Below, piece after piece: positions 36,620-44,791 of a stretch of 64,000 bases of DNA. A program made the translations under genes and the position numbers. Position 1 is the first letter of the stretch. Every line of letters begins with the position of its first letter. Where the stretch lies: assembly GCF_003330765.1 (NCBI RefSeq), contig NZ_CP024902.1:1-64000 (forward strand). Reading direction: 5' to 3'. The DNA is from Burkholderia pyrrocinia. Its GTDB lineage: Bacteria; Pseudomonadota; Gammaproteobacteria; Burkholderiales; Burkholderiaceae. Under the pieces are notes generated by a model, which was not told the origin of the DNA, did not search any database, and saw only the letters and a list, made by a program, of their open reading frames with translations.

Positions 36620-37339
36620 TCAAGCGTGCATGTCGTCATCTATCAAGCCGCTGCGCTTCAACACATCGCGCAGGCAGGTTCGACAAACCAGTTCGCCCGC
36701 ATTCCACAGCCTCTGGAATGCCGCCTCGTCATCGACCCTGAGCACTGATCCCTCAATCGCGACATCGGGTCCAAGCACCTTGCGCAGAAACGCTTCGCTG
36801 AACCAGTACTTCGGTTCGTGCTTCTTCGTGTGATCGATCACCTGCACGACATGACAATTGCGAATCACGTCGATCGACAGGATCGCTGCTTCGATATCCG
36901 GTGACGTGCGTGTCGGCAGGATCAACCCGTGAAGCTCGCATCGCGCGTGATTGGAAGGCCATTTCGCATTCGCCGCGACAACGGAGGTGTCGAACGCCTG
37001 CTCCTTCGTCGTCGGTTTATATGGCGCCTCGCCGGAGCGCACGAGCAGTTCGTCCACGCATGTCGAACACACATACGCGCGCAAACGCTCCAGCGCCGCA
37101 ATCTTCGGAAACTCGTTCACATGCGCGACGTTATCGAAAAAGGTCGCCTCGACCTCGTGCTCGTCAAGTTCGGCGCGCAGCATCCACATTTCCCGGCTGT
37201 ATTTCGGCCGATCGAGCGAGACCTTCACGAGTTCCCCGGGAGCGAACTGCCCGCGTGTCCGGACGCGCGCGGCAATGCCCGTCGACGTTGTCATCGCGCG
37301 ATCGTATCCGTGTCGATGGCAAACGATCGGCCCCATCAC
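36620..37339 (-). CDS. Hypothetical protein with CxxC pairs
   Basis: A 239-residue soluble protein I do not recognise. It opens with CHRHG (Cys7, His8, His10) and contains two similar elements, YVCSTCVDELL near 92-102 and LVCRTCLRDVLKRSG near 219-233, each with CxxC; the pairs could bind zinc. An HARCELHG segment lies between them. It is upstream of vgrG on the same strand with a 178-bp gap, so it has its own or a shared promoter. Genes at this place in vgrG islands are often accessory or immunity-like, but nothing in the sequence proves a link. Confidence 0.6.
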   Translation of the reverse strand: MMGPIVCHRHGYDRAMTTSTGIAARVRTRGQFAPGELVKVSLDRPKYSREMWMLRAELDEHEVEATFFDNVAHVNEFPKIAALERLRAYVCSTCVDELLVRSGEAPYKPTTKEQAFDTSVVAANAKWPSNHARCELHGLILPTRTSPDIEAAILSIDVIRNCHVVQVIDHTKKHEPKYWFSEAFLRKVLGPDVAIEGSVLRVDDEAAFQRLWNAGELVCRTCLRDVLKRSGLIDDDMHA

Positions 37340-37417
37340 CAGCTTCCGTCGCGAGCGCAGCTCGCATCGCCCTGCTCTTTCTTCCGTTTCATCGCGTCGG
37401 TTTTCATCGTCGCTGGC

Positions 37418-37675
37418 TCAGGATTCAAAGTCGACTGTCGTCTGTTGCGACGAGAAATGCGCAGTAATCGCCGAAATCACGGCCTGCCGCGTGACGGCAT
37501 CGATCGTCTCGCCATCGTGTATCGGCTCCACGTACTTCAATGAATCGATGTAGGCAACGAATGCAGGACCGTTGTCCACGACCGGCAGCAACGCTTCGCC
37601 AAGCACCCGGACCGTGTACTTGCCGTCGCACAGCACGATCGCACCGCGCGACACCGTGAGTACCTTGTACGTCAT
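37418..37675 (-). CDS. Small hypothetical protein
   Basis: An 85-residue protein without membrane segments or known motifs (MTYKVLTVSRGAIVLCDGKY...). It opens with a beta-hairpin-like region and closes with an amphipathic helix. It lies between two other unknown genes on the same strand, 18 bp after the one upstream, so these two are probably cotranscribed. GC content and codon use match the neighbours. No function can be given. Confidence 0.55.
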   Translation of the reverse strand: MTYKVLTVSRGAIVLCDGKYTVRVLGEALLPVVDNGPAFVAYIDSLKYVEPIHDGETIDAVTRQAVISAITAHFSSQQTTVDFES

Positions 37676-37693
37676 CGCTTTGCCTCGCGTGAT

Positions 37694-38134
37694 TCAGTCG
37701 TCACGGAACTGCGCCTCGAAACTCAAATCCCCTTGCCGTGGATCGTAGCGAAACTCGGCGATTCCCCAGGCACATGGTTCGAGCCGGGCCACAGCGGGAT
37801 GCTCGCTCACCACCGTCAATCCCGATGACTTCGCAATTGACCGCACGATCTTCGACTCGGTAATGCTCGTGTCGAGGAAGCGGATCGTCTCGAACAGGAT
37901 CGTCACGCTCGCCAGCCGCCCTCCGGCCACGTCGATCATGCATTCAGCCGGATGACCGCCAAAGGTGATTTTCTGCAACATGCGACAACGCCTTGCCCCG
38001 CTTTTCAACGGCTGCACCGGTGAGCACAAGCGACGAATGCCCTCACCCAACTGCCCGTCGCTTCCGATCTCGATGCGAGCACGGTCCGCATGAACCGCAC
38101 CGCTTTGCCAATCAACCCGAATCGCAAGTGCCAT
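37694..38134 (-). CDS. Hypothetical protein
   Basis: From ATG 38134 this encodes 146 residues (MALAIRVDWQSGAVHADRAR...), with AAGG 12 nt upstream. A longer open frame reaches 38290, but that would run into the DnaA-box cluster and its extra residues look non-coding. The protein has beta-strand-rich sequence (CMIDVAGGRLASVTILFET) and no membrane segment or recognised motif. It is the first of two closely spaced unknown genes and may belong to the vgrG island. Confidence 0.5.
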   Translation of the reverse strand: MALAIRVDWQSGAVHADRARIEIGSDGQLGEGIRRLCSPVQPLKSGARRCRMLQKITFGGHPAECMIDVAGGRLASVTILFETIRFLDTSITESKIVRSIAKSSGLTVVSEHPAVARLEPCAWGIAEFRYDPRQGDLSFEAQFRDD

Positions 38135-38282
38135 GTCGGCGAGCCTTCGCATCCTGAATGCCGGCGATTCTACAGATACGGCGGTTCGCTCCTCGTCCAC
38201 ACGCGTCACAGCCTGGCGCTTCGTTCGTCTGCTCGCCGCATGCAGTGCATATCCTGCGCGAATCACAGTCGCATGACTGTGC

Positions 38283-38541
38283 TTATCCAAAGGTGTTAAC
38301 AGGGTTCGTATACATACGTAGTAACAGTTAACAAGCCCTGTGCCTCACAGTGGATAACCTCCCTAACCCCCTGAATTTTCAACGCGAAGCAGGATGCATA
38401 ACCCTGGGCGACTTGCGTGCACAGCTCCGTGGAGCACAGAACAACTTTTCGCCGATTCACAGCCGCGGCGACATATCCTCAATCGATCCACTGTGAATCC
38501 AGAGGCTTGCCGGATGGTTATCCAGAGGGGAATGTGGATAA
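38283..38541. other. DnaA-box cluster, candidate oriC
   Basis: Within 260 bp: TTATCCAAA (38283-38291), AGTGGATAA (38349-38357, reverse box TTATCCACT), GATGCATAA (38393-38401), TTATCCAGA (38518-38526) and a perfect reverse DnaA box TGTGGATAA (38533-38541). An AT-rich stretch with two GTTAAC sites and TATACATACGTA (about 38294-38333) could unwind. Three TGCACAG/GAGCACAG/TTCACAG elements lie between. It sits in the 562-bp gap between the last island gene and tRNA-Val. The rRNA operon to its left is transcribed away from it, and hand counts suggest the G-C bias changes sign about here. No gene is visible in the gap. Confidence 0.6.
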
Positions 38542-38655
38542 CATCGCGACGCCGACGCGTTTCGCTGTGATGCCCCACATCGCACACACGCAGCAGCCAA
38601 CGAGACCACCACCCGCATGCGCGACTGTCGAGTCAAAAAATTTTCACAGAGGGGC

Positions 38656-38684
38656 TTGTGCTCCGCAAAAACCCTCTCTATAAT
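38656..38684 (+). promoter_or_regulatory. Promoter of tRNA-Val
   Basis: TTGTGC (38656-38661), a 17-bp spacer and a perfect TATAAT (38679-38684) lie 12 bp ahead of the tRNA 5' end, with an A/T-rich stretch just upstream (near 38634-38645). Confidence 0.75.
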
Positions 38685-38696
38685 TCGCGGCTTCTT

Positions 38697-38773
38697 AGGC
38701 TCGTAGCTCAGTTGGTTAGAGCACCACCTTGACATGGTGGGGGTCGTTGGTTCGAATCCAATCGAGCCTACCA
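38697..38773 (+). tRNA. tRNA-Val (GAC)
   Basis: A 77-nt tRNA with acceptor stem AGGCTCG/CGAGCCT, T-loop GGTTCGAATCC, anticodon GAC in CCTTGACATGG, and an encoded CCA. It is a single gene with its own promoter and terminator. No integrated element is attached to its 3' end. Confidence 0.97.
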
Positions 38774-38839
38774 ACGAACAAAATGAAGGGGTCCGGCAGC
38801 ACAAATTGCCTACAGGCAATGCGGCTCGCCAAACATACA

Positions 38840-38878
38840 AACGCCACGCGGCAACCTCGCGTGGCGTTTTTCTTTTTC
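38840..38878 (+). terminator. Terminator after tRNA-Val
   Basis: An 11-bp stem AACGCCACGCG (38840-38850) / CGCGTGGCGTT (38858-38868) with a 7-base loop is followed by TTTTCTTTTT. Confidence 0.9.
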
Positions 38879-38970
38879 CGGCCGAAACAGCGCGAAGCAG
38901 TGCATGTGCCCCGATGCGTTGCGCGATCCACGGCACGGTATCGTCACCGATTCTTCCGCTCGCGATAAAA

Positions 38971-38991
38971 CGTACAACGTACAACGTACAA
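38971..38991 (+). repeat. Three tandem CGTACAA heptamers
   Basis: CGTACAA occurs three times head to tail. It lies about 130 bp before the DUF2628 gene in the otherwise featureless part of the spacer 38879-39121 and could affect that gene's promoter or be a slippage-prone site. Confidence 0.6.
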
Positions 38992-39121
38992 CGGTCACTG
39001 CACGGCGAGTAGAATCGTGTGCCAGTCGAAGCGGCATGCTCTGCACGCCGCACGATTCCCTCCGCAGCAGAACCGCATCAAAACGACGACGCGCGATTCG
39101 CGCGACTGAGAGCAAACGGCC

Positions 39122-39637
39122 ATGTCCGAGGTCACGACCACCACAGCGTCAGCGAGCAACGACGAAATCGCCGCTTACGTCGGCAAGAAAGCCGCCTGGT
39201 TCGAGAAGAAATGGGCGATCGCCGAATCGCGCAAGAGCCGGCAGTCCTGGAACTGGGCGGCCTGCTTCCTGGGCCCGGTCTGGATGGCGTATCGATGCAT
39301 GTACTGGCAGGCGGCCGCCGTTCTTGGCGCGACGCTCGCGATCACGTTGGTCGAGTTGCTGTACTTCCCGAAATACTTCGAATCGAGCACGCTCGACCCG
39401 GTCACGATTGCGATCGCGGTCTCGCTCGGCTGGTATGGGAACGGCATCTACAAGACGTACGTCGAACGCAGGATCGAAAAGCTGCGCCCGAACGCGATGT
39501 CCGGCGAATCGTTTCTCGCGCTGCTGGAAGCGCAAGGTGGCACGAACTGGCTCGCGGCGGCCGGTTTCGCGGTCGCGACGCCGCTGCTCGGTTTCCTGAT
39601 GATCATGATCCGCAACCTCGTGGGCGCGACGTATTGA
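39122..39637 (+). CDS. DUF2628 membrane protein
   Basis: The 171-residue protein matches the DUF2628 family: a conserved SWNWAACFLGPVWMAYRCMY block (about 41-60) followed by hydrophobic helices (about 62-82, 96-110 and 145-165). The charged N-terminus is probably cytoplasmic. The family has no established biochemical role. It stands alone between tRNA-Val and the convergent ECF41 sigma gene. The start ATG follows a purine-rich stretch (GAGAGCAAACGGCC) without a strong Shine-Dalgarno match. Confidence 0.8.
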   Translation: MSEVTTTTASASNDEIAAYVGKKAAWFEKKWAIAESRKSRQSWNWAACFLGPVWMAYRCMYWQAAAVLGATLAITLVELLYFPKYFESSTLDPVTIAIAVSLGWYGNGIYKTYVERRIEKLRPNAMSGESFLALLEAQGGTNWLAAAGFAVATPLLGFLMIMIRNLVGATY

Positions 39638-39742
39638 TCGCGGCAACCGGCGACCGGAAAAGCAGGGCGGAAAGACTGAGACAAGCGGGCGGGGGCGCCG
39701 CCGCCGTGCATCCGCACGGCACGCAGCGCACGATCCTGCCAC

Positions 39743-40624
39743 TCAATGCAGATGCTTCAACTTGTCAGGATTCCGCACGACATAGATCGCGACGATCTTC
39801 CCGTCCTCGATCTCGAGTGCGGTCGTCTGCAGCTCGCCGTCGGATTCCAGCGTGACGAAACCCGGCAGACCGTTGACGAACCCGGCCCGCACGAGCTTCG
39901 ACGCATGCGTGGCGAACAGCTCGGCCAGGTATTCGTGCACCTTCATCACGCGCTCGAAGCCGAATACCGGCTTGCCGGCGGCCGTGCGCTTGCCGCCGCC
40001 GTCCGAATGCAGGCTCACGTCCTCGGCGAGCATCGCGCCGAGCGCGCGCATGTCGCCGCTGCGTGACGCGGCGAAGAACGCCTCGGCCAGCTCGATCCCG
40101 CGCTGCTTCTCGACATGAAAACGCGGCCGCGCTTCGCGCACATGCGTGCGGGCCCGCGCGGCGAGCTGCCGGCATGCGGCCGGGTCGCGCTGGATGGTCC
40201 TGGCCACTTCGTCGAACTCGAGGCCGAACACGTCATGCAGCAGGAATGCCGCGCGTTCGAGCGGCGAGAGCCGTTCGAGCGCGAGCATCAGCGGCAACGT
40301 GACGTCCTCCTGTTCATCTTCCTCGACGACCGGCTCGGGCAGCCACGGGCCGATATAGGTCTCGCGCTGGTGCCGCGCGGACTTCAGCTGGTCGAGGCAC
40401 ATGCGCATCACCATACGGCGCAGGAACGCCTCGGGCACGCGCACCTCGGTGCGGTCGACGTCCATCCAGCGGATGAAGGCCTCCTGCACCATGTCCTCGG
40501 CATCCGCGACGGAACCGAGCATCCGGTACGCGACGCGGATCAGCGTGCGGCGCAGCGGGTCGAAGCTCGCTGCCGCGTCGGCCCGTTGTTCGGCGCTACC
40601 CTTGGCCGGATCGAGGCGCGTCAT
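39743..40624 (-). CDS. ECF41-type RNA polymerase sigma factor (SigJ-like)
   Basis: This 293-residue factor has sigma regions 2 and 4 in the first 165 residues and a SnoaL-like C-terminal extension, the hallmark of ECF41. The linker motif WLPEP is at 94-98 and the C-terminal DGGGK motif at 208-212; both are known signatures by which the extension controls the sigma activity. There is no separate anti-sigma gene. It overlaps by one base (TGATG) with the upstream carboxymuconolactone-decarboxylase-like gene, the standard ECF41 partner and target. A fitting ECF41 promoter precedes that gene, so the pair is probably autoregulated. The signal is unknown. Confidence 0.93.
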   Translation of the reverse strand: MTRLDPAKGSAEQRADAAASFDPLRRTLIRVAYRMLGSVADAEDMVQEAFIRWMDVDRTEVRVPEAFLRRMVMRMCLDQLKSARHQRETYIGPWLPEPVVEEDEQEDVTLPLMLALERLSPLERAAFLLHDVFGLEFDEVARTIQRDPAACRQLAARARTHVREARPRFHVEKQRGIELAEAFFAASRSGDMRALGAMLAEDVSLHSDGGGKRTAAGKPVFGFERVMKVHEYLAELFATHASKLVRAGFVNGLPGFVTLESDGELQTTALEIEDGKIVAIYVVRNPDKLKHLH

Positions 40625-41100
40625 CAGGCGACCATCTTCGCGGCGGAGGCCTTCGCCTCGGCCGGGTCGATCCACAGCCCGAAGCCGACAGCAAGCCGGT
40701 TCCAGCCGTTGATCACGTTGATCATCAGCGTGAGTTTCACCTGTTCCTCCTGACTGAAGTGGTCGTTCAGCGCCGCATAGGCCGCTTCGTGCGTTGCCTG
40801 GCCTTCCGACAGCCGCGTGAGCGCCTCGGTCCAGCCGAGCGCCGCGCGTTCGCGGTCGGTGTAGCAGGGCGCTTCGCGCCACGCGGCGAGCAGGTAGATG
40901 CGCTGCTCGGTCTCGCCTTGCTCGCGCGCTTCGACGGTGTGCATGTTAATGCAGTTCGCACACGCGTTGATCTGCGATGCGCGGATCTTGACCAGCTCGA
41001 TCAGCGTCGGCTCGAGGCTCTTCGCAGCGGCGACCGACACGGTCATCCAGTCCTTCATCAGCGCGGGAGCGGCGGCAAACGGATTGAGTTTCGCAGTCAT
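40624..41100 (-). CDS. Carboxymuconolactone decarboxylase/AhpD-like protein
   Basis: The 158-residue protein is an AhpD-fold alkylhydroperoxidase-like protein with the active-site pair CANC (Cys47, Cys50) and a following His54. Such proteins reduce peroxides or act on related substrates. It is the first gene of an operon with the ECF41 sigma factor, the usual partnership, and is likely the sigma factor's own target. A strong AAAGGAG lies 7 nt before the ATG. Substrate and physiological trigger cannot be read from sequence. Confidence 0.92.
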   Translation of the reverse strand: MTAKLNPFAAAPALMKDWMTVSVAAAKSLEPTLIELVKIRASQINACANCINMHTVEAREQGETEQRIYLLAAWREAPCYTDRERAALGWTEALTRLSEGQATHEAAYAALNDHFSQEEQVKLTLMINVINGWNRLAVGFGLWIDPAEAKASAAKMVA

Positions 41101-41135
41101 GGTTCATTCTCCTTTCGTGTGGGTTCCGGTGATAT

Positions 41136-41163
41136 GACGAGCGAGCCCCCCGTGCGTGTGACA
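41136..41163 (-). promoter_or_regulatory. ECF41-type promoter
   Basis: On the minus strand TGTCACA (41163-41157), a 17-bp spacer and CGTC (41139-41136) match the described ECF41 promoter type (TGTCACA, about 16 bp, CGTC). It lies about 35 bp before the AhpD-like gene. Confidence 0.75.
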
Positions 41164-41661
41164 TCGGCGCAAAAAATATTTCGAAGCACGCGTGGGCGAG
41201 GATGGTGAGTGAAGGGTGGGGCGGCTCAGCGCCGCGTCGATGACGGCACACGACGGCGTTTGTCAGACGAGAACCCGTGCGTCACCCGGCCGTCACGATC
41301 GCCGCGCGGGTGTCATGGGCCGTCAGTAGCCGCGCACGCCGGCAAGCGCGTGGCGAACGCCGTCGCACGCCCGCCGCGACAGGCATCGCCGGTTTGACAC
41401 GCAGGCGACACGTGCGCGACCAACACTTTCATTTTTCTTTCGACCGCGTTTCATCGGCATCCCGATTCGCAGCATTCACATTTCTGGCCCATACTGTTCT
41501 GCATGGGCAGATGAAGTGACGCCGCATCAGCGGCCCGGCGCGCGCGCCGGCTGCCCGTCGACGCAGCAACTCAGGTCGCACGTCAGCCGCGCGCATCACG
41601 CGCAAGGCTTTCCTTTTTCCGGCAACGCAACGCAGCGAATCGCGACGTGGACGGTTAACCG
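41164..41661. other. Intergenic region before egtB, no gene seen
   Basis: About 500 bp separate the divergent ECF41 operon from egtB. A TTGACA at 41394-41399 could be a -35 for egtBD, but no good -10 follows at the right distance. A tiny minus-strand frame near 41445-41498 would encode a Cys-rich 17-residue peptide (MQNSMGQKCECCESGCR), without a ribosome binding site; I do not call it a gene. Confidence 0.4.
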
Positions 41662-42885
41662 ATGAGCCTCCTTGCATCACAGCTTCAGCGCCGTTACCAG
41701 GACGTGCGCGCCCACAGCATCGCGTTGACGGCGACGCTGTCCGCCGAAGACCAGGCCGTGCAGTCGATGCCCGACGCGAGTCCGGCGAAGTGGCATCTCG
41801 CGCATACGACCTGGTTCTTCGAAACCGTCGTGCTGATGCGCCGCGTGCCCGGCTACGCGCCGTTCGACGACGCATTCCAGTTCCTCTTCAATTCCTATTA
41901 CGAAGCGCTCGGCCCGCGCCATCCGCGCCCGCAGCGCGGGCTGCTCACGCGCCCGTCGCTCGACGTGGTGCACGCGTACCGGCAACACGTCGACGCAGCG
42001 ATGCTGCGCGCGCTGGCGAGCGCCGATCCGGCGCTGCTCGACGCGATCGCGCCCGAGATCGAACTCGGCCTGCATCACGAGCAGCAGCACCAGGAGCTGA
42101 TCGTCACGGACATGCTGCATGCGTTCTCGTGCAACCCGCTGAAGCCGGCGTTCCGGCCGCGCAACGGGATGGACGCGGGCGCGATGGCCACGGGCGACGC
42201 CGGGGCGCAGCGCTGGCTTCACCAGCCGGGCGGGCTCGTCGAGATCGGCCACGACGGCGATGCGTTCTCGTTCGACAACGAACGGCCGCGCCACACGGCG
42301 CTCGTGCGGCCGTACGAGATCGCGAATCGCCTCGTGACGAATGCGGAATTCGCGGCGTTCGTCGCCGACGGCGGCTACATGCGCCCGGAATACTGGCTGT
42401 CCGACGGCTGGGCAACGGTGCAGCGGGAAGGGTGGCAAGGGCCCGCGTACTGGATGCCCGACGACGACGACGTGGCCGCCACGCGCGTACGGCGCACGTT
42501 CGGCCTGCACGGCGTCGAACCGCTCGCGCCCGACGCACCGGTGTGCCATGTGAGCTTCTACGAAGCGGCCGCGTATGCGGAATGGGCCGGCGCGCGGCTG
42601 CCGACCGAGTTCGAATGGGAAACCGCGTTCGCCGATGAAGGCATCCAGCAGATGCTCGGGCACGTGTGGCAGTGGACGCGTTCGTCCTACGAGCCATATC
42701 CGGGCTTTCGGCCGCTCGCGGGTGTCGCGGCCGAATACAACGGCAAGTTCATGGTCGGCCAGCAGGTCCTGCGCGGCAGCAGCATCGCGACGCCGCCCGG
42801 GCACGAACGGCCGACGTACCGCAATTTCTTTCCGCCGGCCGCGCGCTGGCAATTCACGGGAGTGCGACTTGCGCGAGACGTCTGA
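41662..42885 (+). CDS. egtB: Ergothioneine synthesis sulfoxide synthase EgtB
   Basis: EgtB is a non-haem iron enzyme that joins hercynine to a thiol (gamma-glutamylcysteine or cysteine) with oxygen. The 407-residue protein has an N-terminal DinB-like domain with the iron-binding HxxxHxE pattern at 139-145 (HEQQHQE) and an early His in KWHLAHTTWF near 37-43, followed by a C-terminal formylglycine-enzyme-like domain (WEWQWTRSSY type, here VWQWTRSSYEPYPGF, and VLRGSSIATPP). egtD follows in overlap. With no egtA, C or E in view, the later steps would be encoded elsewhere or replaced. The pathway yields a cytosolic antioxidant. Confidence 0.9.
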   Translation: MSLLASQLQRRYQDVRAHSIALTATLSAEDQAVQSMPDASPAKWHLAHTTWFFETVVLMRRVPGYAPFDDAFQFLFNSYYEALGPRHPRPQRGLLTRPSLDVVHAYRQHVDAAMLRALASADPALLDAIAPEIELGLHHEQQHQELIVTDMLHAFSCNPLKPAFRPRNGMDAGAMATGDAGAQRWLHQPGGLVEIGHDGDAFSFDNERPRHTALVRPYEIANRLVTNAEFAAFVADGGYMRPEYWLSDGWATVQREGWQGPAYWMPDDDDVAATRVRRTFGLHGVEPLAPDAPVCHVSFYEAAAYAEWAGARLPTEFEWETAFADEGIQQMLGHVWQWTRSSYEPYPGFRPLAGVAAEYNGKFMVGQQVLRGSSIATPPGHERPTYRNFFPPAARWQFTGVRLARDV

Positions 42886-43882
42886 CCAGACGGCCACGAG
42901 CGGTGGCCAGCAACCCGCCCGCGATTCGCGGCCGAGCGCGTTCGAGCGCGACCTGATCGACGGACTGTCGCGCACGCCGCGCAGCATTTCGCCGAAATAC
43001 TTCTACGATGCGGCTGGCTCCGAGCTGTTCGACCGCATCTGCGAACTGCCCGAGTACTACCCGACCCGCACCGAGCTCGGCATCCTGCGCGATCGCGCGG
43101 CCGAGATCGTGCGGCGTGTCGGCCCGCATGCGGATATCGTCGAATTCGGCGCGGGCTCGCTCGAGAAGATCCGCGTGCTGCTCGACGCGTTCGCAGGCAA
43201 CTACGCGAACGCGCCGGCGCGCTACGTGCCGGTCGACATCTCGGCCGACTACCTGCACGACGCGGCCGCGCGGCTGCGTTCGGCCTATCCGTGGCTCGAC
43301 GTCGCGCCGATCGCGGCCGACTACACGAAGGCCGAGCAACTGGCCGAACTGACCGCGACGCCGCGGCGGCGCATCGGCTTCTTTCCCGGCTCGACGATCG
43401 GCAACTTCTCGCCGGACGAGGCCGACGCGTTCCTGCGCGATGCGGCGCGGCTGCTGCGCGGCGGCGGATTGCTGGTCGGCGCCGATCTCGTGAAGGACGA
43501 GCGCACGCTGCATCACGCGTACAACGACGCGCAGGGCGTGACCGCGCAGTTCAACCTGAACCTGCTGGTACGCGCGAACGCCGAGCTCGGTGCGAACTTC
43601 GAGCTCGACGCGTTCTCGCATTGCGCGTTCTACGACCGGGAGCGGCAGCGCATCGAGATGCATCTCGTCAGCGACATCGCGCAGACCGTGCACGTGCGCG
43701 GCCACGCGTTCCGCTTCGAAGCCGGCGAACGCATCCACACGGAGAACTCGCACAAGTTCACGATCGACGGTTTCCATGCGATCGCGCGCCGCGCAGGATT
43801 CGAGCCCGATACCGTGTGGACGGACGCGGACAACCTGTTCAGCGTGCACTGGCTGCGCAGCGTCGACGATATCCGCGCGTAA
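42869..43882 (+). CDS. egtD: Histidine N-alpha-methyltransferase EgtD
   Basis: EgtD trimethylates histidine to hercynine using S-adenosylmethionine, the first step of ergothioneine synthesis. From TTG 42869 the protein has 337 residues. I choose this start because no ATG or GTG fits the frame before the conserved region, and GGGAG lies 7 nt upstream; it overlaps egtB by 17 bp. Conserved segments are SPKYFYDAAGSELFDRICEL (about 33-52), the SAM-binding EFGAGSLEKIRVLL (about 85-98), and FPGSTIGNF (about 165-173). The family length is about 320-340. Gene order egtB-egtD is common in proteobacteria. Confidence 0.92.
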   Translation: MRETSDQTATSGGQQPARDSRPSAFERDLIDGLSRTPRSISPKYFYDAAGSELFDRICELPEYYPTRTELGILRDRAAEIVRRVGPHADIVEFGAGSLEKIRVLLDAFAGNYANAPARYVPVDISADYLHDAAARLRSAYPWLDVAPIAADYTKAEQLAELTATPRRRIGFFPGSTIGNFSPDEADAFLRDAARLLRGGGLLVGADLVKDERTLHHAYNDAQGVTAQFNLNLLVRANAELGANFELDAFSHCAFYDRERQRIEMHLVSDIAQTVHVRGHAFRFEAGERIHTENSHKFTIDGFHAIARRAGFEPDTVWTDADNLFSVHWLRSVDDIRA

Positions 43883-44178
43883 CGCCGGCGCTTGCGAACC
43901 GCTCGCACACGGTGCGGGCGGTTCGCATCCCGCGCACATCAGCACATACCGGCGCGCTCCGATCGTCCGGTTTCGTGCAGAAAATCCCTTTTTTACCGGC
44001 TCGATGGGCCGTTGAAACGGTGCGTGGAATGCCGGCTCTCCCTTGTCGGGCAAGGCTTTGCGCGTGCCCGTAATCGTCCGTTACCGGTCTCGCATACCCG
44101 TTTCACCTGTGTCAGCGCTCCATGCCTAGACTCCGAACCGTATTCACATGACGCACGACACGTGCAGGGAGTCGCGGG

Positions 44179-44499
44179 ATGAACAAGAAGCTTATTCTCG
44201 GTGCAGTTCTCGGTGTAGCGGCGCTGGCAGCTTCCGGCGTTGCATCGGCCCACGTCGACCTGTCGGTCGGCATCGGCGTGCCGGGCGTCTACGCGGCGCC
44301 GGCGCCCGTCTACGTGGCGCCGCCTCCGCCCGTCATGTACGCGCCGGTCGGCTATCGCGAAGACGGTTGGCGTGGCGACGGCTGGCGTGGCGATGGCTGG
44401 CGTGAGCGTCAATGGCGCGAACACGAGTGGCGCCGCCGTGAATGGCGCGAGCACGAGGGGCGTGATCGCGGCGGCTGGCACGGCGACCGCTGGAATTAA
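44179..44499 (+). CDS. Exported Trp/Arg-rich repeat protein
   Basis: A 106-residue protein with a clear signal peptide (KKLILGAVLGVAALAASGVA, cleavage after SAHA-like site near residue 24). The mature part has a Pro/Ala/Val segment (YVAPPPPVMYAPVGY) followed by repeats of DGWRG (three copies near 62-76) and HEWRRREWREHEG. It is related in style to small periplasmic YXWRRG-type proteins of Burkholderia with unknown role. A GGGAG ribosome binding site precedes the ATG. It is followed 37 bp later by another small exported protein. The 296 bp upstream show no gene. Confidence 0.8.
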   Translation: MNKKLILGAVLGVAALAASGVASAHVDLSVGIGVPGVYAAPAPVYVAPPPPVMYAPVGYREDGWRGDGWRGDGWRERQWREHEWRRREWREHEGRDRGGWHGDRWN

Positions 44500-44536
44500 G
44501 CGGTTCGACTGATCACAACAAGAGGAGAGTGAACCC

Positions 44537-44791
44537 ATGATGCCCATTCGACACATCAGGCTGTGCGCAACCGCCGCCATCGTTGCGCTCGCAACGATCG
44601 GCAGCGCGCACGCGGCGGGCTGCATGAAGGGCGCGGTGGTCGGCGGTGTTGCCGGCCACTACGCCGGGCACCACGCCGTCGTCGGCGCGGTCGGCGGCTG
44701 TATCGTCGGCCACCACATGGCGAAGAAGCATGCGGAAGAGCAGGCCGCGCAGCACAAGGCCGCCGCGCAGGGCATGCAGCCGGCGCAGTAA
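44537..44791 (+). CDS. Small exported glycine-zipper-like protein
   Basis: An 84-residue protein with a signal peptide (IRLCATAAIVALATIGSAHA, cleaved before AGCMKG). The mature chain has a Gly-rich hydrophobic segment with small residues every four positions (AVVGGVAGHYAGHHAVVGAV), resembling a glycine zipper, and a Lys/Gln/His-rich tail. Such segments can pack in or on a membrane. AGGAGAG lies upstream of the ATG. Function unknown. Confidence 0.75.
   Translation: MMPIRHIRLCATAAIVALATIGSAHAAGCMKGAVVGGVAGHYAGHHAVVGAVGGCIVGHHMAKKHAEEQAAQHKAAAQGMQPAQ

Noticed and set aside
38697..38773. tRNA-Val as attachment site of a genomic island
   Set aside because: No integrase gene and no repeat of the tRNA 3' end was noticed to its right; the following genes look like core genome.
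38457..39053. Minus-strand open frame containing GFEPTTPTMSRWCSNQLS
   Set aside because: It is the antisense reading of tRNA-Val, a well-known false protein. It also spans the tRNA promoter and terminator.
41445..41498. Cys-rich 17-residue peptide on the minus strand
   Set aside because: There is no ribosome binding site, no neighbouring support, and such short frames arise by chance.
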